A DNA stretch of 47,836 nt from an uncultured Oscillospiraceae bacterium (GTDB taxonomy: Bacteria > Bacillota > Clostridia > Oscillospirales > Oscillospiraceae). Where the stretch lies: contig CAAELC010000147.1 of NCBI GenBank assembly GCA_900756715.1, positions 1 through 47,836 on the forward strand, read 5' to 3'. Numbering within the stretch: position 1 is the first letter of the stretch; every line of letters starts with the position of its first letter. The notes beneath the pieces were generated by a model that saw only the letters and a program-made list of their open reading frames with translations, had not been told where the DNA came from and did no database searches. Shown piece by piece: positions 24,999 through 32,639 of this stretch. A program made the position numbers and the translations under genes.

Positions 24999-25914
24999 TT
25001 TCTACCTCCTTGAGCAGCATCTGAATCAGCGCCATGCGAATGAACTTTCCGTTTTTCACCTGCTTGAAGTAGCAGGCCCGGGGATCGTCGTCAATTTTTG
25101 TGGAGATTTCGTTGACACGGGGCAGCGGGTGCAGGATTTTCAGCCCGGCCTTGGCGGTTTCCAGCTTGTCCGGGGTGAGGATATAGCTGTCGCGCAGGCG
25201 GAGATAATCCTCCTCATTGAAGAAGCGCTCTTTCTGCACGCGAGTCATATACAAAACATCCAACTCCGGCATGACCGACAACAGATCGTCAGTCTGGAAA
25301 GTATCCATGTGGTTCTTTTCCAGCACATCCTTGCGGATATAGCTGGGCAGCTCCAATTCGGGGGGAGAGATGGTGATGATGCGTACATTCTTGTACCGGG
25401 ACAGGGCGGTGATGAGGGAATGGACGGTGCGGCCAAACTTCAGGTCGCCGCAGAAGCCGATGGTAAAGTTATCCAGACGGCCCAGCTCGCGGCTGATGGT
25501 GAGCAGATCGGTCAGCGTCTGGGTGGGATGGTTATGGCCGCCGTCACCGGCGTTGATTACCGGCACCTCGCTGTGCATGGAGGCTACCCTTGGCGCACCT
25601 TCCTTGGGGTGACGCATGGCGATGATGTCAGCGTAGCAGCTGACAGTGCGGATCGTGTCAGACACGCTTTCGCCCTTGGAAGTGGAACTGGACTGAGCGC
25701 TGGAAAAACCAAGCACGCTGCCGCCCAGATCCAGCATGGCCGCCTCGAAACTCAGGCGGGTACGGGTGGAAGGCTCGAAAAACAGGGTTGCCAGCTTTTT
25801 CCCGGTGCACACCCCGCGATAAGCGGCGGGATTTGCGATGATGTCGTTGGCCGTCTGGATGAGAGAGTCAATCTCCTCCACCGACAGGTCCATAATGTCC
25901 AGTAGATGTCGCAT
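24988..25914 (-). CDS. pyrB: Aspartate carbamoyltransferase catalytic chain
   Basis: PyrB joins carbamoyl phosphate and aspartate to give carbamoyl aspartate. The 308-residue protein shows the carbamoyl-phosphate loop STRTRLSFEAAM (near 53), the SSSTSKGES segment and the aspartate-domain motif GDGGHNHPTQTLTDLLTI (near 132). It lies 12 bases after pyrE with a GAGGAAAA site and overlaps pyrI at its end, consistent with a class B type PyrB-PyrI holoenzyme. Confidence 0.97.
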   Translation of the reverse strand: MRHLLDIMDLSVEEIDSLIQTANDIIANPAAYRGVCTGKKLATLFFEPSTRTRLSFEAAMLDLGGSVLGFSSAQSSSTSKGESVSDTIRTVSCYADIIAMRHPKEGAPRVASMHSEVPVINAGDGGHNHPTQTLTDLLTISRELGRLDNFTIGFCGDLKFGRTVHSLITALSRYKNVRIITISPPELELPSYIRKDVLEKNHMDTFQTDDLLSVMPELDVLYMTRVQKERFFNEEDYLRLRDSYILTPDKLETAKAGLKILHPLPRVNEISTKIDDDPRACYFKQVKNGKFIRMALIQMLLKEVENEH

Positions 25915-25926
25915 GTTTTTTCCTCC

Positions 25927-26559
25927 TTATTTGTGGATCCAGGATTCGTCCGAAGGGTTATTGCGGAAGGCAATCAGCCGGGCGCAATCTTCGGGCCTTA
26001 TATAGCCGGTTTCGGCGGCGGCTTCCACCACAGCGTCGAAATCTGTTAAACTGATGTTTTTCACCCCGGCGGCTGCCAGCCGGTCCAACCCCTTCTGCAT
26101 ACCATAGGTGAAGATGCTGACCACGCCCAGCACCTGTGCGCCCGCCTCGCGGAGCGCATCCACCACCTCCAGCACGCTGCCGGCGGTGGAAATCAGATCC
26201 TCAACTACCACAACCTTCTGGCCCTTTTCCAGACGGCCCTCGATACGGTTCTGACGGCCGTGATCCTTTGCCCCGGAGCGCACATAGCCCATAGGCAGAT
26301 TCATCAGGTGGGCAGTGATGGCGGCGTGGGCAATACCGGCGGTGCTGGTTCCCATGAGAACTTCTGCATCCGGATATTCCCGGCGGATGGTCTCGGCCAG
26401 ACCATTTTCAATCTGTGTGCGTACCTGAGGCGCCGTCAGCGTCAGGCGGTTGTCACAATAAATGGGGCTTTTGATGCCGCTGGCCCAGGTGAAGGGCTCG
26501 TCCGGGCGGAGAAACACCGCCTGAATGGACAACAGCGCTTTTGCAATCTCTTTTTTCAT
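25927..26559 (-). CDS. pyrE: Orotate phosphoribosyltransferase
   Basis: PyrE makes orotidine 5'-phosphate from orotate and PRPP. The 210-residue protein has the PRPP-binding motif VVVVEDLISTAGS (near 117) and the catalytic-loop lysines and histidine in KDHGRQNRIEGRLEKG (near 93). The AGGAGG site before the ATG at 26559 supports the start. It lies between pyrF and pyrB in the operon. Confidence 0.96.
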   Translation of the reverse strand: MKKEIAKALLSIQAVFLRPDEPFTWASGIKSPIYCDNRLTLTAPQVRTQIENGLAETIRREYPDAEVLMGTSTAGIAHAAITAHLMNLPMGYVRSGAKDHGRQNRIEGRLEKGQKVVVVEDLISTAGSVLEVVDALREAGAQVLGVVSIFTYGMQKGLDRLAAAGVKNISLTDFDAVVEAAAETGYIRPEDCARLIAFRNNPSDESWIHK

Positions 26560-26591
26560 GCTATATTTCCTCCTGCTTGTGATATACGGAA

Positions 26592-27293
26592 TTATCGGCC
26601 CAGAAATTCCTTCATGGCCCGGCGGTACTGCGCCACGGGGTCGGCAGCCCGGGTGATGGGGCGGCCCATGACGATGTAGTCAGAGCCGATCTGAGCGGCC
26701 TTTTCCGGCGTGGTGACGCGCACCTGATCCCCCGCAGCGGAATCGGCAAAGCGAACGCCGGGTGTAACGGTCAAAAAGTCCGGGCCGAGTGCCGATTTTA
26801 CAGCACCTGCCTCCAGCGGGGAGCAGACCACGCCGTCCAGCCCGCAATCGCAGGCGAGAGAGGCATACCGGCCCACCACCGTCTCCATGGGATGGGGAAT
26901 CAGCAGCTCCTGCTCCAGCACCTGCTGGGAGGTGGAGGTAAGCTGGGTGACGGCGATGAGCAGAGGGCGGGTGCCGTCGGGCCGGGTCAGTCCCTGCAGA
27001 GCGGCGGTCATCATTTTACTGCCGCCGGCGGCGTGGAGATTTACCATATCCACCTGCAGGCCGGACAGCACCGCCATGGCAGACTGCACCGTGTTGGGAA
27101 TATCGTGAAGCTTCAGGTCCAGAAATATCCGGTGGCCCCGGGCCTTGATCTGGCGGACAATGTCCGGGCCGAGCGCATAGAACAGCTCCATGCCGACCTT
27201 TACATAGGGCTTTTCCTCCTGAAACAGGTCCAGAAAGGACATGACCTCCTTTTCGCCGGGAAAATCCAGTGCTACAATTACATCCTTTGCCAT
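26592..27293 (-). CDS. pyrF: Orotidine 5'-phosphate decarboxylase
   Basis: PyrF decarboxylates OMP to UMP, ending the de novo route. The 233-residue protein has VIVALDFPGEKEV at the start, the catalytic DLKLHDIPNT (near 59) and the phosphate-binding end GSDYIVMGRPITRAADP. Its length and motifs fit the short bacterial PyrF. Its ATG at 27293 overlaps the last base of pyrD, so the two are coupled. Confidence 0.97.
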   Translation of the reverse strand: MAKDVIVALDFPGEKEVMSFLDLFQEEKPYVKVGMELFYALGPDIVRQIKARGHRIFLDLKLHDIPNTVQSAMAVLSGLQVDMVNLHAAGGSKMMTAALQGLTRPDGTRPLLIAVTQLTSTSQQVLEQELLIPHPMETVVGRYASLACDCGLDGVVCSPLEAGAVKSALGPDFLTVTPGVRFADSAAGDQVRVTTPEKAAQIGSDYIVMGRPITRAADPVAQYRRAMKEFLGR

Positions 27294-28210
27294 CAGTGGG
27301 CACCTCCTATAATTTCAGTCAGACTGTTGATTCCGTATTCTTCCATTGCCTCGGGTAAGGCGCGGATGATGTCGCGGCAGGCACAGGGCTCTGTCAGATT
27401 GGCCGCCCCAACCTCCACCGCAGACGCGCCTGCCAGCATCATTTCCAGCACATCCTCGGCACAGGAGACACCGCCCATGCCGATGATGGGAATTTTCACT
27501 GCCTCATATACCTGATACACCATCCGCAGCGCCAGCGGGAATACACAGGGGCCGGACATGCCGCCCATCCGGTTTTTCACCACCGGCTGGCGGCGCTTCA
27601 GATCAATGCGCATGCCGAGCAGGGTGTTGATAAGGCACACACCGTCGGCGCCGGCATCTTCCACTGCCCGCGCAATCAGGGCGATGTCCGTGACATTGGG
27701 GGTAAGCTTGATGTAAACCGGCTTTTTCACGGCCTTTTTCACGGCCTCTGTGACCTGAGCGGCAGCCTGAGGGGAGGTTCCGAAGCTCATCCCGCCGCCA
27801 TGCACATTGGGGCAGCTGATGTTGATTTCCAGCAGGCCCACACCCTCGGCCTCGTCGAATTTCCGGGCGCAGGCGACAAATTCTTCCACGGAAAAGCCGC
27901 TGATGTTGGCAATGACCGGCTTGTGATACACCTGACGCAGCCGGGGCAGCTCCCGCTCAATTACCACGTCCACACCGGGGTTTTGCAGGCCCACGGAGTT
28001 AATCAGCCCTGCGGGAATTTCGGCAATGCGGGGCGTGGGATTTCCGAAACGGGGGTCACGGGTGGTGCCCTTCATGGAAATGGAGCCGAGAATATTCAGG
28101 TCATACCACTGCGCAAATTCGTAGCCAAAGCCGAAGGTGCCGGAGGCCGGAATGACCGGGTTATCCAGCCGCAGGCCGGACAGCGTGACACGTGTATCCT
28201 TATTCTGCAT
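27293..28210 (-). CDS. pyrD: Dihydroorotate dehydrogenase, class IB catalytic subunit
   Basis: This FMN enzyme oxidises dihydroorotate to orotate; the class IB form hands electrons to NAD through PyrK. The 305-residue protein has the IB signature NISCPNVHGGG with the catalytic cysteine (near 130), KLTPNVTD (near 165) and GMGGVSCAEDVLEMMLAGASAVEVG near the end. Its start overlaps the end of pyrK by about 11 bases, as expected for the two-subunit enzyme. Confidence 0.96.
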   Translation of the reverse strand: MQNKDTRVTLSGLRLDNPVIPASGTFGFGYEFAQWYDLNILGSISMKGTTRDPRFGNPTPRIAEIPAGLINSVGLQNPGVDVVIERELPRLRQVYHKPVIANISGFSVEEFVACARKFDEAEGVGLLEINISCPNVHGGGMSFGTSPQAAAQVTEAVKKAVKKPVYIKLTPNVTDIALIARAVEDAGADGVCLINTLLGMRIDLKRRQPVVKNRMGGMSGPCVFPLALRMVYQVYEAVKIPIIGMGGVSCAEDVLEMMLAGASAVEVGAANLTEPCACRDIIRALPEAMEEYGINSLTEIIGGAH

Positions 28211-28937
28211 CCCAGATCACCTCGCTTTTCAGCAGCACCGGGCCGTCTTTACAGATGCGCTTTGGCCCGTATTTCGTCTTGCAGGAGCAGCCCATGCAGG
28301 CGCCGAAGCCGCAGCCCATTCGTTCTTCAAAGGAAAGCTCTCCTTCGCCGTGGGTGGCGCTGTACACCGCCCGCAGCATAGGCTCCGGGCCGCAGGCGTA
28401 GAAATAGCTGTATTCCGCCGGAAGTACATCGGTGGCAAAGCCGCGCCTGCCCAGAGTGCCGTCTACCGTGGCGACAGACACCTGAGCGCCCAGTGCCTGA
28501 AGCTCCTGCACCAGCACAGCATCCCCCGCGGAGGCAAAGCCCAGCGCCACGGATACGGGCTTTCCCTGCTCCCGCAGCACCCGGCAGAGCATGTACAGTG
28601 GCGCGGTGCCGATGCCTCCGCCGATGAGCAGCGGAGCATCCCCCGCGCGGGACACATCGAATCCGTTTCCAAGACCGGTGAGCGTGTCGATGGCCGAACC
28701 GGACGGCATTTCGGACAGCTGCTTCGTGCCTTTGCCGACAACCTTATACAGCAGCGTGACCACGCCGCCGGATGCATCGCTGACGGAGATGGGGCGGCGC
28801 AGAAACAGGCCGTCTATCCGCAGGTTTACGAACTGGCCGGGGGCGGTGATGGCAGAGCTGTCCCCGGAGAGGCGCAGCCGGTAGGTATCGCGGCCCACCG
28901 GTTCGTTGGTGAGCACGGTGTAATTGGTTTGCTTCAT
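28200..28937 (-). CDS. pyrK: Dihydroorotate dehydrogenase electron-transfer subunit
   Basis: PyrK carries FAD and a [2Fe-2S] cluster and links PyrD to NAD. The 245-residue protein has the FAD-binding RLRLSGDSS region, the NAD-domain GGGIGTAPLY (near 104) and the cluster motif MGCGFGACMGCSC...ICKDGP (near 207-230) with four cysteines. I chose the ATG at 28937 because AGGAGGAACGGA precedes it and the ATG overlaps the pyrC stop as ATGA. The open frame runs 16 codons further upstream into pyrC. Confidence 0.95.
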   Translation of the reverse strand: MKQTNYTVLTNEPVGRDTYRLRLSGDSSAITAPGQFVNLRIDGLFLRRPISVSDASGGVVTLLYKVVGKGTKQLSEMPSGSAIDTLTGLGNGFDVSRAGDAPLLIGGGIGTAPLYMLCRVLREQGKPVSVALGFASAGDAVLVQELQALGAQVSVATVDGTLGRRGFATDVLPAEYSYFYACGPEPMLRAVYSATHGEGELSFEERMGCGFGACMGCSCKTKYGPKRICKDGPVLLKSEVIWDAE

Positions 28938-30178
28938 TTCCGTTCCTCCTGTCCTTCGCCGGGACACACAAGCTTTCCGCCGCACACCGTGGCAAGATGC
29001 CGGGCATGGACGGGGAAACCTGCAAAGGGCGTGGCCCGCCCCATGGAGCGGAAGCGCTCCGGCCGGACGGTATCGTCCACACCAAGGGCAAAAACGGTCC
29101 AGCTGTCCCCATTGTCTATGGAAAATCTGCGGGCGGGGGCAAGGCTCATTTTTTCAACCAGCATTTCCAGAGACAGAATCCCTTTTTCCACAAGACCGGT
29201 GTAGAGCACCGGAAAAGCACATTCCAGACCCACCACCCCCATCAGGCTCTTTTCAAGCCCCTGACTTTTTTCCTGGGTGCTGTGGGGGGCGTGGTCGGTG
29301 GCGATCATGTCCACCGTTCCGTCCAGTAGCCCCTCCAGCAGCGCGTCCCGGTCTTCCGGAGAGCGGAGTGGGGGATTCATCTTGAAACGGCCATCCTCCT
29401 GCAGGTCTTCATCGCACAGCAGCAAATAATGGGGGCCGGTTTCGCAGGTTACATGCAGGCCGCTTTTCTTGGCCTGACGAATCAGCTCCACGCTCTCCTT
29501 GGTGGAGATGTGGCACACATGATACGCACAGCCGGTCTTGGCGCACAGCTCCAGATCCCGGGCGATGGGCCCCCACTCGGATTGGCTGCAAATGCCGCGG
29601 TGACCGTGGGCGCGGGCGTAAGCCCCGTCGTGGATATAACCGCCGTGAAGCAGGGTGTTGTCCTCGCAGTGGGCCGAGATGATTTTTCCCAGATCCCGGG
29701 CCTGCTCCATGGCCTGCTGCATCACCTGGCTGGACTGCACGCCCCGGCCGTCATCGGAAAATCCGGCTACAAAGGGGGCCATGGCCTCCAGATCCGCTAA
29801 CCGCTCCCCTTTTTCACCCACGGTGATGGCGCCGAAGGGCAGAACCGGGATGCAGGCAGTGCGGCGGATGGCATCCAGCTGCACCTGCAGATGCTCCAGC
29901 GAGTCGGGAACCGGGTTCAGGTTAGGCATGGAGCACACTGCCGTGTAGCCGCCCGCAGCGGCCGCCGCCGTGCCGGAGGCAATGGTCTCCTTATAAGAAA
30001 AACCCGGCTCACGAAGATGTACATGCACATCTACGAAACCGGGTAAAATATAAACAGAAGCACCATTGGGAACTTCGGAAAACACTTCTCCTGCAATTGC
30101 AATGGGGAAATCCATACGGTTTTTGGAAACAAAATGCCCGTCCTGATAGACATACGCATTTTCCAGCAAACGCTTCAT
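28934..30178 (-). CDS. pyrC: Dihydroorotase
   Basis: PyrC cyclises carbamoyl aspartate to dihydroorotate. The 414-residue protein is the long (class I) form used in Firmicutes. Metal-binding motifs are DVHVHLREPG (near 50) and the later ATDHAPHS. I chose the ATG at 30178 (MKRLLENAYVYQ) because GGAGGTGCTGAG sits directly before it; the frame is open 8 codons further upstream. It is the first gene of the pyrCKDFEBI operon, with a promoter only about 25 bases before its ribosome site. Confidence 0.96.
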   Translation of the reverse strand: MKRLLENAYVYQDGHFVSKNRMDFPIAIAGEVFSEVPNGASVYILPGFVDVHVHLREPGFSYKETIASGTAAAAAGGYTAVCSMPNLNPVPDSLEHLQVQLDAIRRTACIPVLPFGAITVGEKGERLADLEAMAPFVAGFSDDGRGVQSSQVMQQAMEQARDLGKIISAHCEDNTLLHGGYIHDGAYARAHGHRGICSQSEWGPIARDLELCAKTGCAYHVCHISTKESVELIRQAKKSGLHVTCETGPHYLLLCDEDLQEDGRFKMNPPLRSPEDRDALLEGLLDGTVDMIATDHAPHSTQEKSQGLEKSLMGVVGLECAFPVLYTGLVEKGILSLEMLVEKMSLAPARRFSIDNGDSWTVFALGVDDTVRPERFRSMGRATPFAGFPVHARHLATVCGGKLVCPGEGQEERK

Positions 30179-30209
30179 CTCAGCACCTCCGCTACCGCAC
30201 ATTTTTTTG

Positions 30210-30239
30210 AGATTACCACAACAGGTGTACCTTTGTCAA
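30210..30239 (-). promoter_or_regulatory. Promoter of the pyr operon
   Basis: TTGACA (30234-30239) and TAATCT (30210-30215) on the minus strand are 18 bases apart. The expected leader is only about 25 bases, too short for a PyrR-type attenuator. The spacer holds an imperfect inverted repeat around AGGT-GT-ACCT. Confidence 0.6.
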
Positions 30240-30414
30240 GTTCTTTCCCCGCCATTTTTGCAATTCCGTCACCCTGCCCAAATCGCCGTGCAGCAGAGAT
30301 GAATTTGTTGGCGCGTGAAGGCGGCCCGCAGTAGCGTATCACTGCCGCGGGCCGCGTTGAAATGCTGCAAGTCCGCCTGTTATGCGCCGTTGCTTTCCTG
30401 CCGCCCGGCGGCAC

Positions 30415-30431
30415 AAAAGGCCCATCGGGCC
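30415..30431 (-). terminator. Possible short terminator of pfkB
   Basis: A 5-bp GC stem (30419-30423 with 30427-30431) with a 3-base loop and TTTTG tail lies on the minus strand, about 14 bases past the stop. A larger bulged hairpin at 30321-30355 has no T run. Confidence 0.4.
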
Positions 30432-30444
30432 CGCGCTGCGGGGC

Positions 30445-31374
30445 TTATTCCTCCGGCGGTTCCAGCCCGAATTCCTCCGGACGGAAGCGGGGGCATACAT
30501 TTTCAAGGGTGCAGATGGTAGCGGCGGCCAGCCGGGCGCCGATGGCGCAGGCATCGGCAATCCCTTTTCCATAGGTCAGGCCGATGGTTACGCCGGCGAA
30601 AAATGCATCCCCGGCGCCGGTGGTATCCTTCACCTCTACCGGGCAGGCCGGGCATATGCCGGTGCTGCCGTCCTCCCCTGCCCAGACGGCTCCCTGCTCT
30701 CCCATAGTGACCACCAGAAGGGGGATGCGGGCGCTTTTTACCCGCCGGGGAAGAATGGCGGACAGCTCTGCCGGGGAACAGGCGCTGAAATCATCGGAAA
30801 ACAGAATACCGGCCTCCTGCTGGTTGCAGACAAAACAGCTTGTCCGCTGGAGCAGATCGCGGCGCTCCACGGCAATGCCCATGTTGGAAACCACGGCAAA
30901 CACGGGTTTATCGTATTTTTCCGCATAGAAAAAGACGCGCTTTAAAATCTCTTTGTCCATGTCAATCTCCACAGCAATGCTGTGGGCGCGGGAGAAAATC
31001 TCGTCCCCTTGGTTATCCAGCAGGGTTTTCAGCGGGGTCAGATCGGGCCGCTTGCTGATAGAGGCGCACACATCGCCGGAGTTATCAAAAACGGCAAGCC
31101 ATGTACCCATGCCGTCAGGCACAGCACGGACATAGTCGGTATTTACCTTATGGCGGCGCAGCTGCTCCACCACATCGGCCCCCGTGCCGGTGTCGTCCAC
31201 CAGACTGACAAAGGTGGGGCGAAGCTCCACATTGGCAATATCCTCCACCACATTGCGGGATACACCGCCTGCTACCTGCTCCACTCGCCCAACATTGCGC
31301 CCGCCGGGAATATATTTAGCCAACGGATACCCCTTAATATCCACAAACACGGCACCAAGCACCACGATTCCCAT
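30445..31374 (-). CDS. PfkB family sugar/nucleoside kinase
   Basis: The 309-residue protein has the PfkB fold: a substrate-binding GGVSRNVVEDIANV (near 37-50), and the catalytic DTTGAGDAFFAGV (near 245-257) with the base aspartate. Substrates in this family include ribose, fructose phosphates, adenosine and pseudouridine. The RNV-x-ED segment resembles pseudouridine-kinase-like members, but this is weak. I chose the ATG at 31374 with an AAGGTGG site over a GTG four codons upstream that falls inside that site. It has its own promoter and diverges from the racemase gene. Confidence 0.88.
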   Translation of the reverse strand: MGIVVLGAVFVDIKGYPLAKYIPGGRNVGRVEQVAGGVSRNVVEDIANVELRPTFVSLVDDTGTGADVVEQLRRHKVNTDYVRAVPDGMGTWLAVFDNSGDVCASISKRPDLTPLKTLLDNQGDEIFSRAHSIAVEIDMDKEILKRVFFYAEKYDKPVFAVVSNMGIAVERRDLLQRTSCFVCNQQEAGILFSDDFSACSPAELSAILPRRVKSARIPLLVVTMGEQGAVWAGEDGSTGICPACPVEVKDTTGAGDAFFAGVTIGLTYGKGIADACAIGARLAAATICTLENVCPRFRPEEFGLEPPEE

Positions 31375-31410
31375 TGTTTGTCCCACCTTTTCTTTTTTTC
31401 CGGTTCATAC

Positions 31411-31439
31411 ATTATAGATAAGAAAAGACCGTCTGTCAA
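31411..31439 (-). promoter_or_regulatory. Promoter of the PfkB kinase gene
   Basis: Both hexamers are consensus on the minus strand: TTGACA (31434-31439), 17 bases, TATAAT (31411-31416). Confidence 0.8.
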
Positions 31440-31450
31440 CGGATGGCCGG

Positions 31451-31479
31451 TTGACGGGCGGCGGGGGGCGTGATACAAT
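31451..31479 (+). promoter_or_regulatory. Promoter of the racemase-like gene
   Basis: TTGACG (31451-31456) and TACAAT (31474-31479) are 17 bases apart, back to back with the pfkB promoter. Confidence 0.65.
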
Positions 31480-31516
31480 ACCTACCAAGTCAATGGATTT
31501 TGGGAGGAGACGGGAC

Positions 31517-32179
31517 ATGGAACGAAAGGTGGCCGTGATGGCAGGCACGCCGGTGGACACGGAAATGGGAATGGAGTATCTGCGGAAAAAGGATGGAACG
31601 CTGGCGCTTCTGCCGCTGGCGGTGACACCTACTCCCCACCAGACCCACGCCTTTCAGCTGTCGGATACGGAGAACAAGCGCCGGTATCTGACAAAACTGT
31701 TTGAGCAGGCCGAGAAAGAGGGCGTTCGGGATTTTTTCATTTACTGTAATTCCCTGTGCGGCGCCTTTGATTTTGAAAGCTTTGCCCGCGAGCGCGGCGT
31801 GCGGGTTTACTCGCCCATGCAGGCCTATCGGGACATTGGGCGGCAGTTCAGCCGCTTTGCTGTGATTGCGGCCAACAATCAGTCCACGGCGGGCATCGAA
31901 CGGAGCCTTTCCGTCCACAATCCCACGCTGGATGTGCTGGGGCTGGGTATTCTGCCGCTGGTGGATGCGGTGGAGCAGCGGCTTGCGCCGGAGGAAATTG
32001 TCCGGCGTTTCGCGCTGGCGGAACTGGCAGATTTTTTCCGGCGGAACGGGGCTGAGTGCCTGATTCTGGGATGCACCCATTTTCCCTATTTCCGGCAGGC
32101 GCTGGAGCAGTGCACCGATCTGCCGCTGATTGACCCGGCAGACCGGATGTATGAGCGGCTGGTGGAAATGTTGGGCTGA
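31517..32179 (+). CDS. Aspartate/glutamate racemase family protein
   Basis: A 220-residue member of the Asp/Glu racemase superfamily, which uses two cysteines as acid and base. The two candidates are the cysteine in FIYCNSLCGAFDF (near 77) and the one in LILGCTHFPYF (near 180); the GCTHFP form is typical of the family. The ATG at 31517 has a GGGAGGAGA site; the open frame upstream covers the promoter and is not coding. It diverges from pfkB. The substrate is not readable. Confidence 0.85.
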   Translation: MERKVAVMAGTPVDTEMGMEYLRKKDGTLALLPLAVTPTPHQTHAFQLSDTENKRRYLTKLFEQAEKEGVRDFFIYCNSLCGAFDFESFARERGVRVYSPMQAYRDIGRQFSRFAVIAANNQSTAGIERSLSVHNPTLDVLGLGILPLVDAVEQRLAPEEIVRRFALAELADFFRRNGAECLILGCTHFPYFRQALEQCTDLPLIDPADRMYERLVEMLG

Positions 32180-32212
32180 AGGAGTGCCCGATACAGTAAA
32201 ATATAAAAATCA

Positions 32213-32240
32213 GGCACCCCGGCCATGTGGCCGGGGCGCC
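32213..32240 (+). terminator. Intrinsic terminator after the racemase-like gene
   Basis: A 12-bp stem with one A/C mismatch (32213-32224 with 32229-32240) and an ATGT loop is followed by TTCT. Confidence 0.6.
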
Positions 32241-32277
32241 TTCTGCGCCGCGCAGGCCGCTTTGGCGACGGCATATA

Positions 32278-32306
32278 TTGACAAGAATGCGCAAATTTGG
32301 TAGAAT
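32278..32306 (+). promoter_or_regulatory. Promoter of the riboswitch operon
   Basis: Consensus TTGACA (32278-32283) and TAGAAT (32301-32306) are 17 bases apart. Transcription should start near 32313, just before the riboswitch. Confidence 0.75.
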
Positions 32307-32335
32307 CTGATTGTATGATTTTGGAAATTTTCACA

Positions 32336-32514
32336 TGCAAGTGCCTGCGCTTTCTGCAAGGAAGGGGTGGGAGAATAGAGAACCGGGTGAGATTCCCGGA
32401 CGGTACCGCCGCTGTATGCGCAGAGGCTGCTGCACATGGGGAAACCCCGCCATTGGGAAACTGAGAAGGCGCGTGCAGGGGCTGATGACGCGCGAGTCAG
32501 AAGACCTGCTTGCA
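32336..32514 (+). promoter_or_regulatory. Cobalamin (adenosylcobalamin-type) riboswitch
   Basis: This leader RNA carries the conserved blocks of the cobalamin riboswitch in order: GAACCGGGTGAGATTCCCGG near 32380, then ACGGTACCGCCGCTGTA, GCCATTGGGAAACTGAGAAGG near 32451, GATGACGCGCGAGTCAGAAG and the terminal GACCTGC at 32503-32509. The closing helix is TGCAAG (32336-32341) with CTTGCA (32509-32514). Binding of a cobalamin is expected to reduce expression of the genes downstream. A strong terminator follows before the first gene. The spacing of the blocks suggests the large, AdoCbl-preferring class, though the ligand choice is inference. Confidence 0.92.
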
Positions 32515-32571
32515 CCATGCACTGACTTTGCGTTCGGCTCAAGCGCGCAGGTGCCATTTTGCATACGCAGA

Positions 32572-32613
32572 AAAACGGCTGCGGCAATCTTAATGGGTTG
32601 CCGCAGCCGTTTT
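32572..32613 (+). terminator. Intrinsic terminator of the riboswitch expression platform
   Basis: A perfect 16-bp stem (32572-32587 with 32598-32613), 10-base loop and a T-rich tail lie between the riboswitch and the DUF4430 gene start at 32640. It is the likely off state when cobalamin is bound. Confidence 0.85.
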
Positions 32614-32639
32614 GTCATTTCAGGAAAGAGGGAAAAAGC

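Noticed and set aside
30321..30355. Large hairpin between pfkB and pyrC as a pyrimidine attenuator
   Set aside because: It lies upstream of the pyr promoter, has a bulge and lacks a T run, so it cannot sit in the pyr leader.
32559..32639. N-terminal extension of the DUF4430 protein through the terminator
   Set aside because: These codons overlap the riboswitch terminator stem; the ribosome site and signal helix place the start at 32640.
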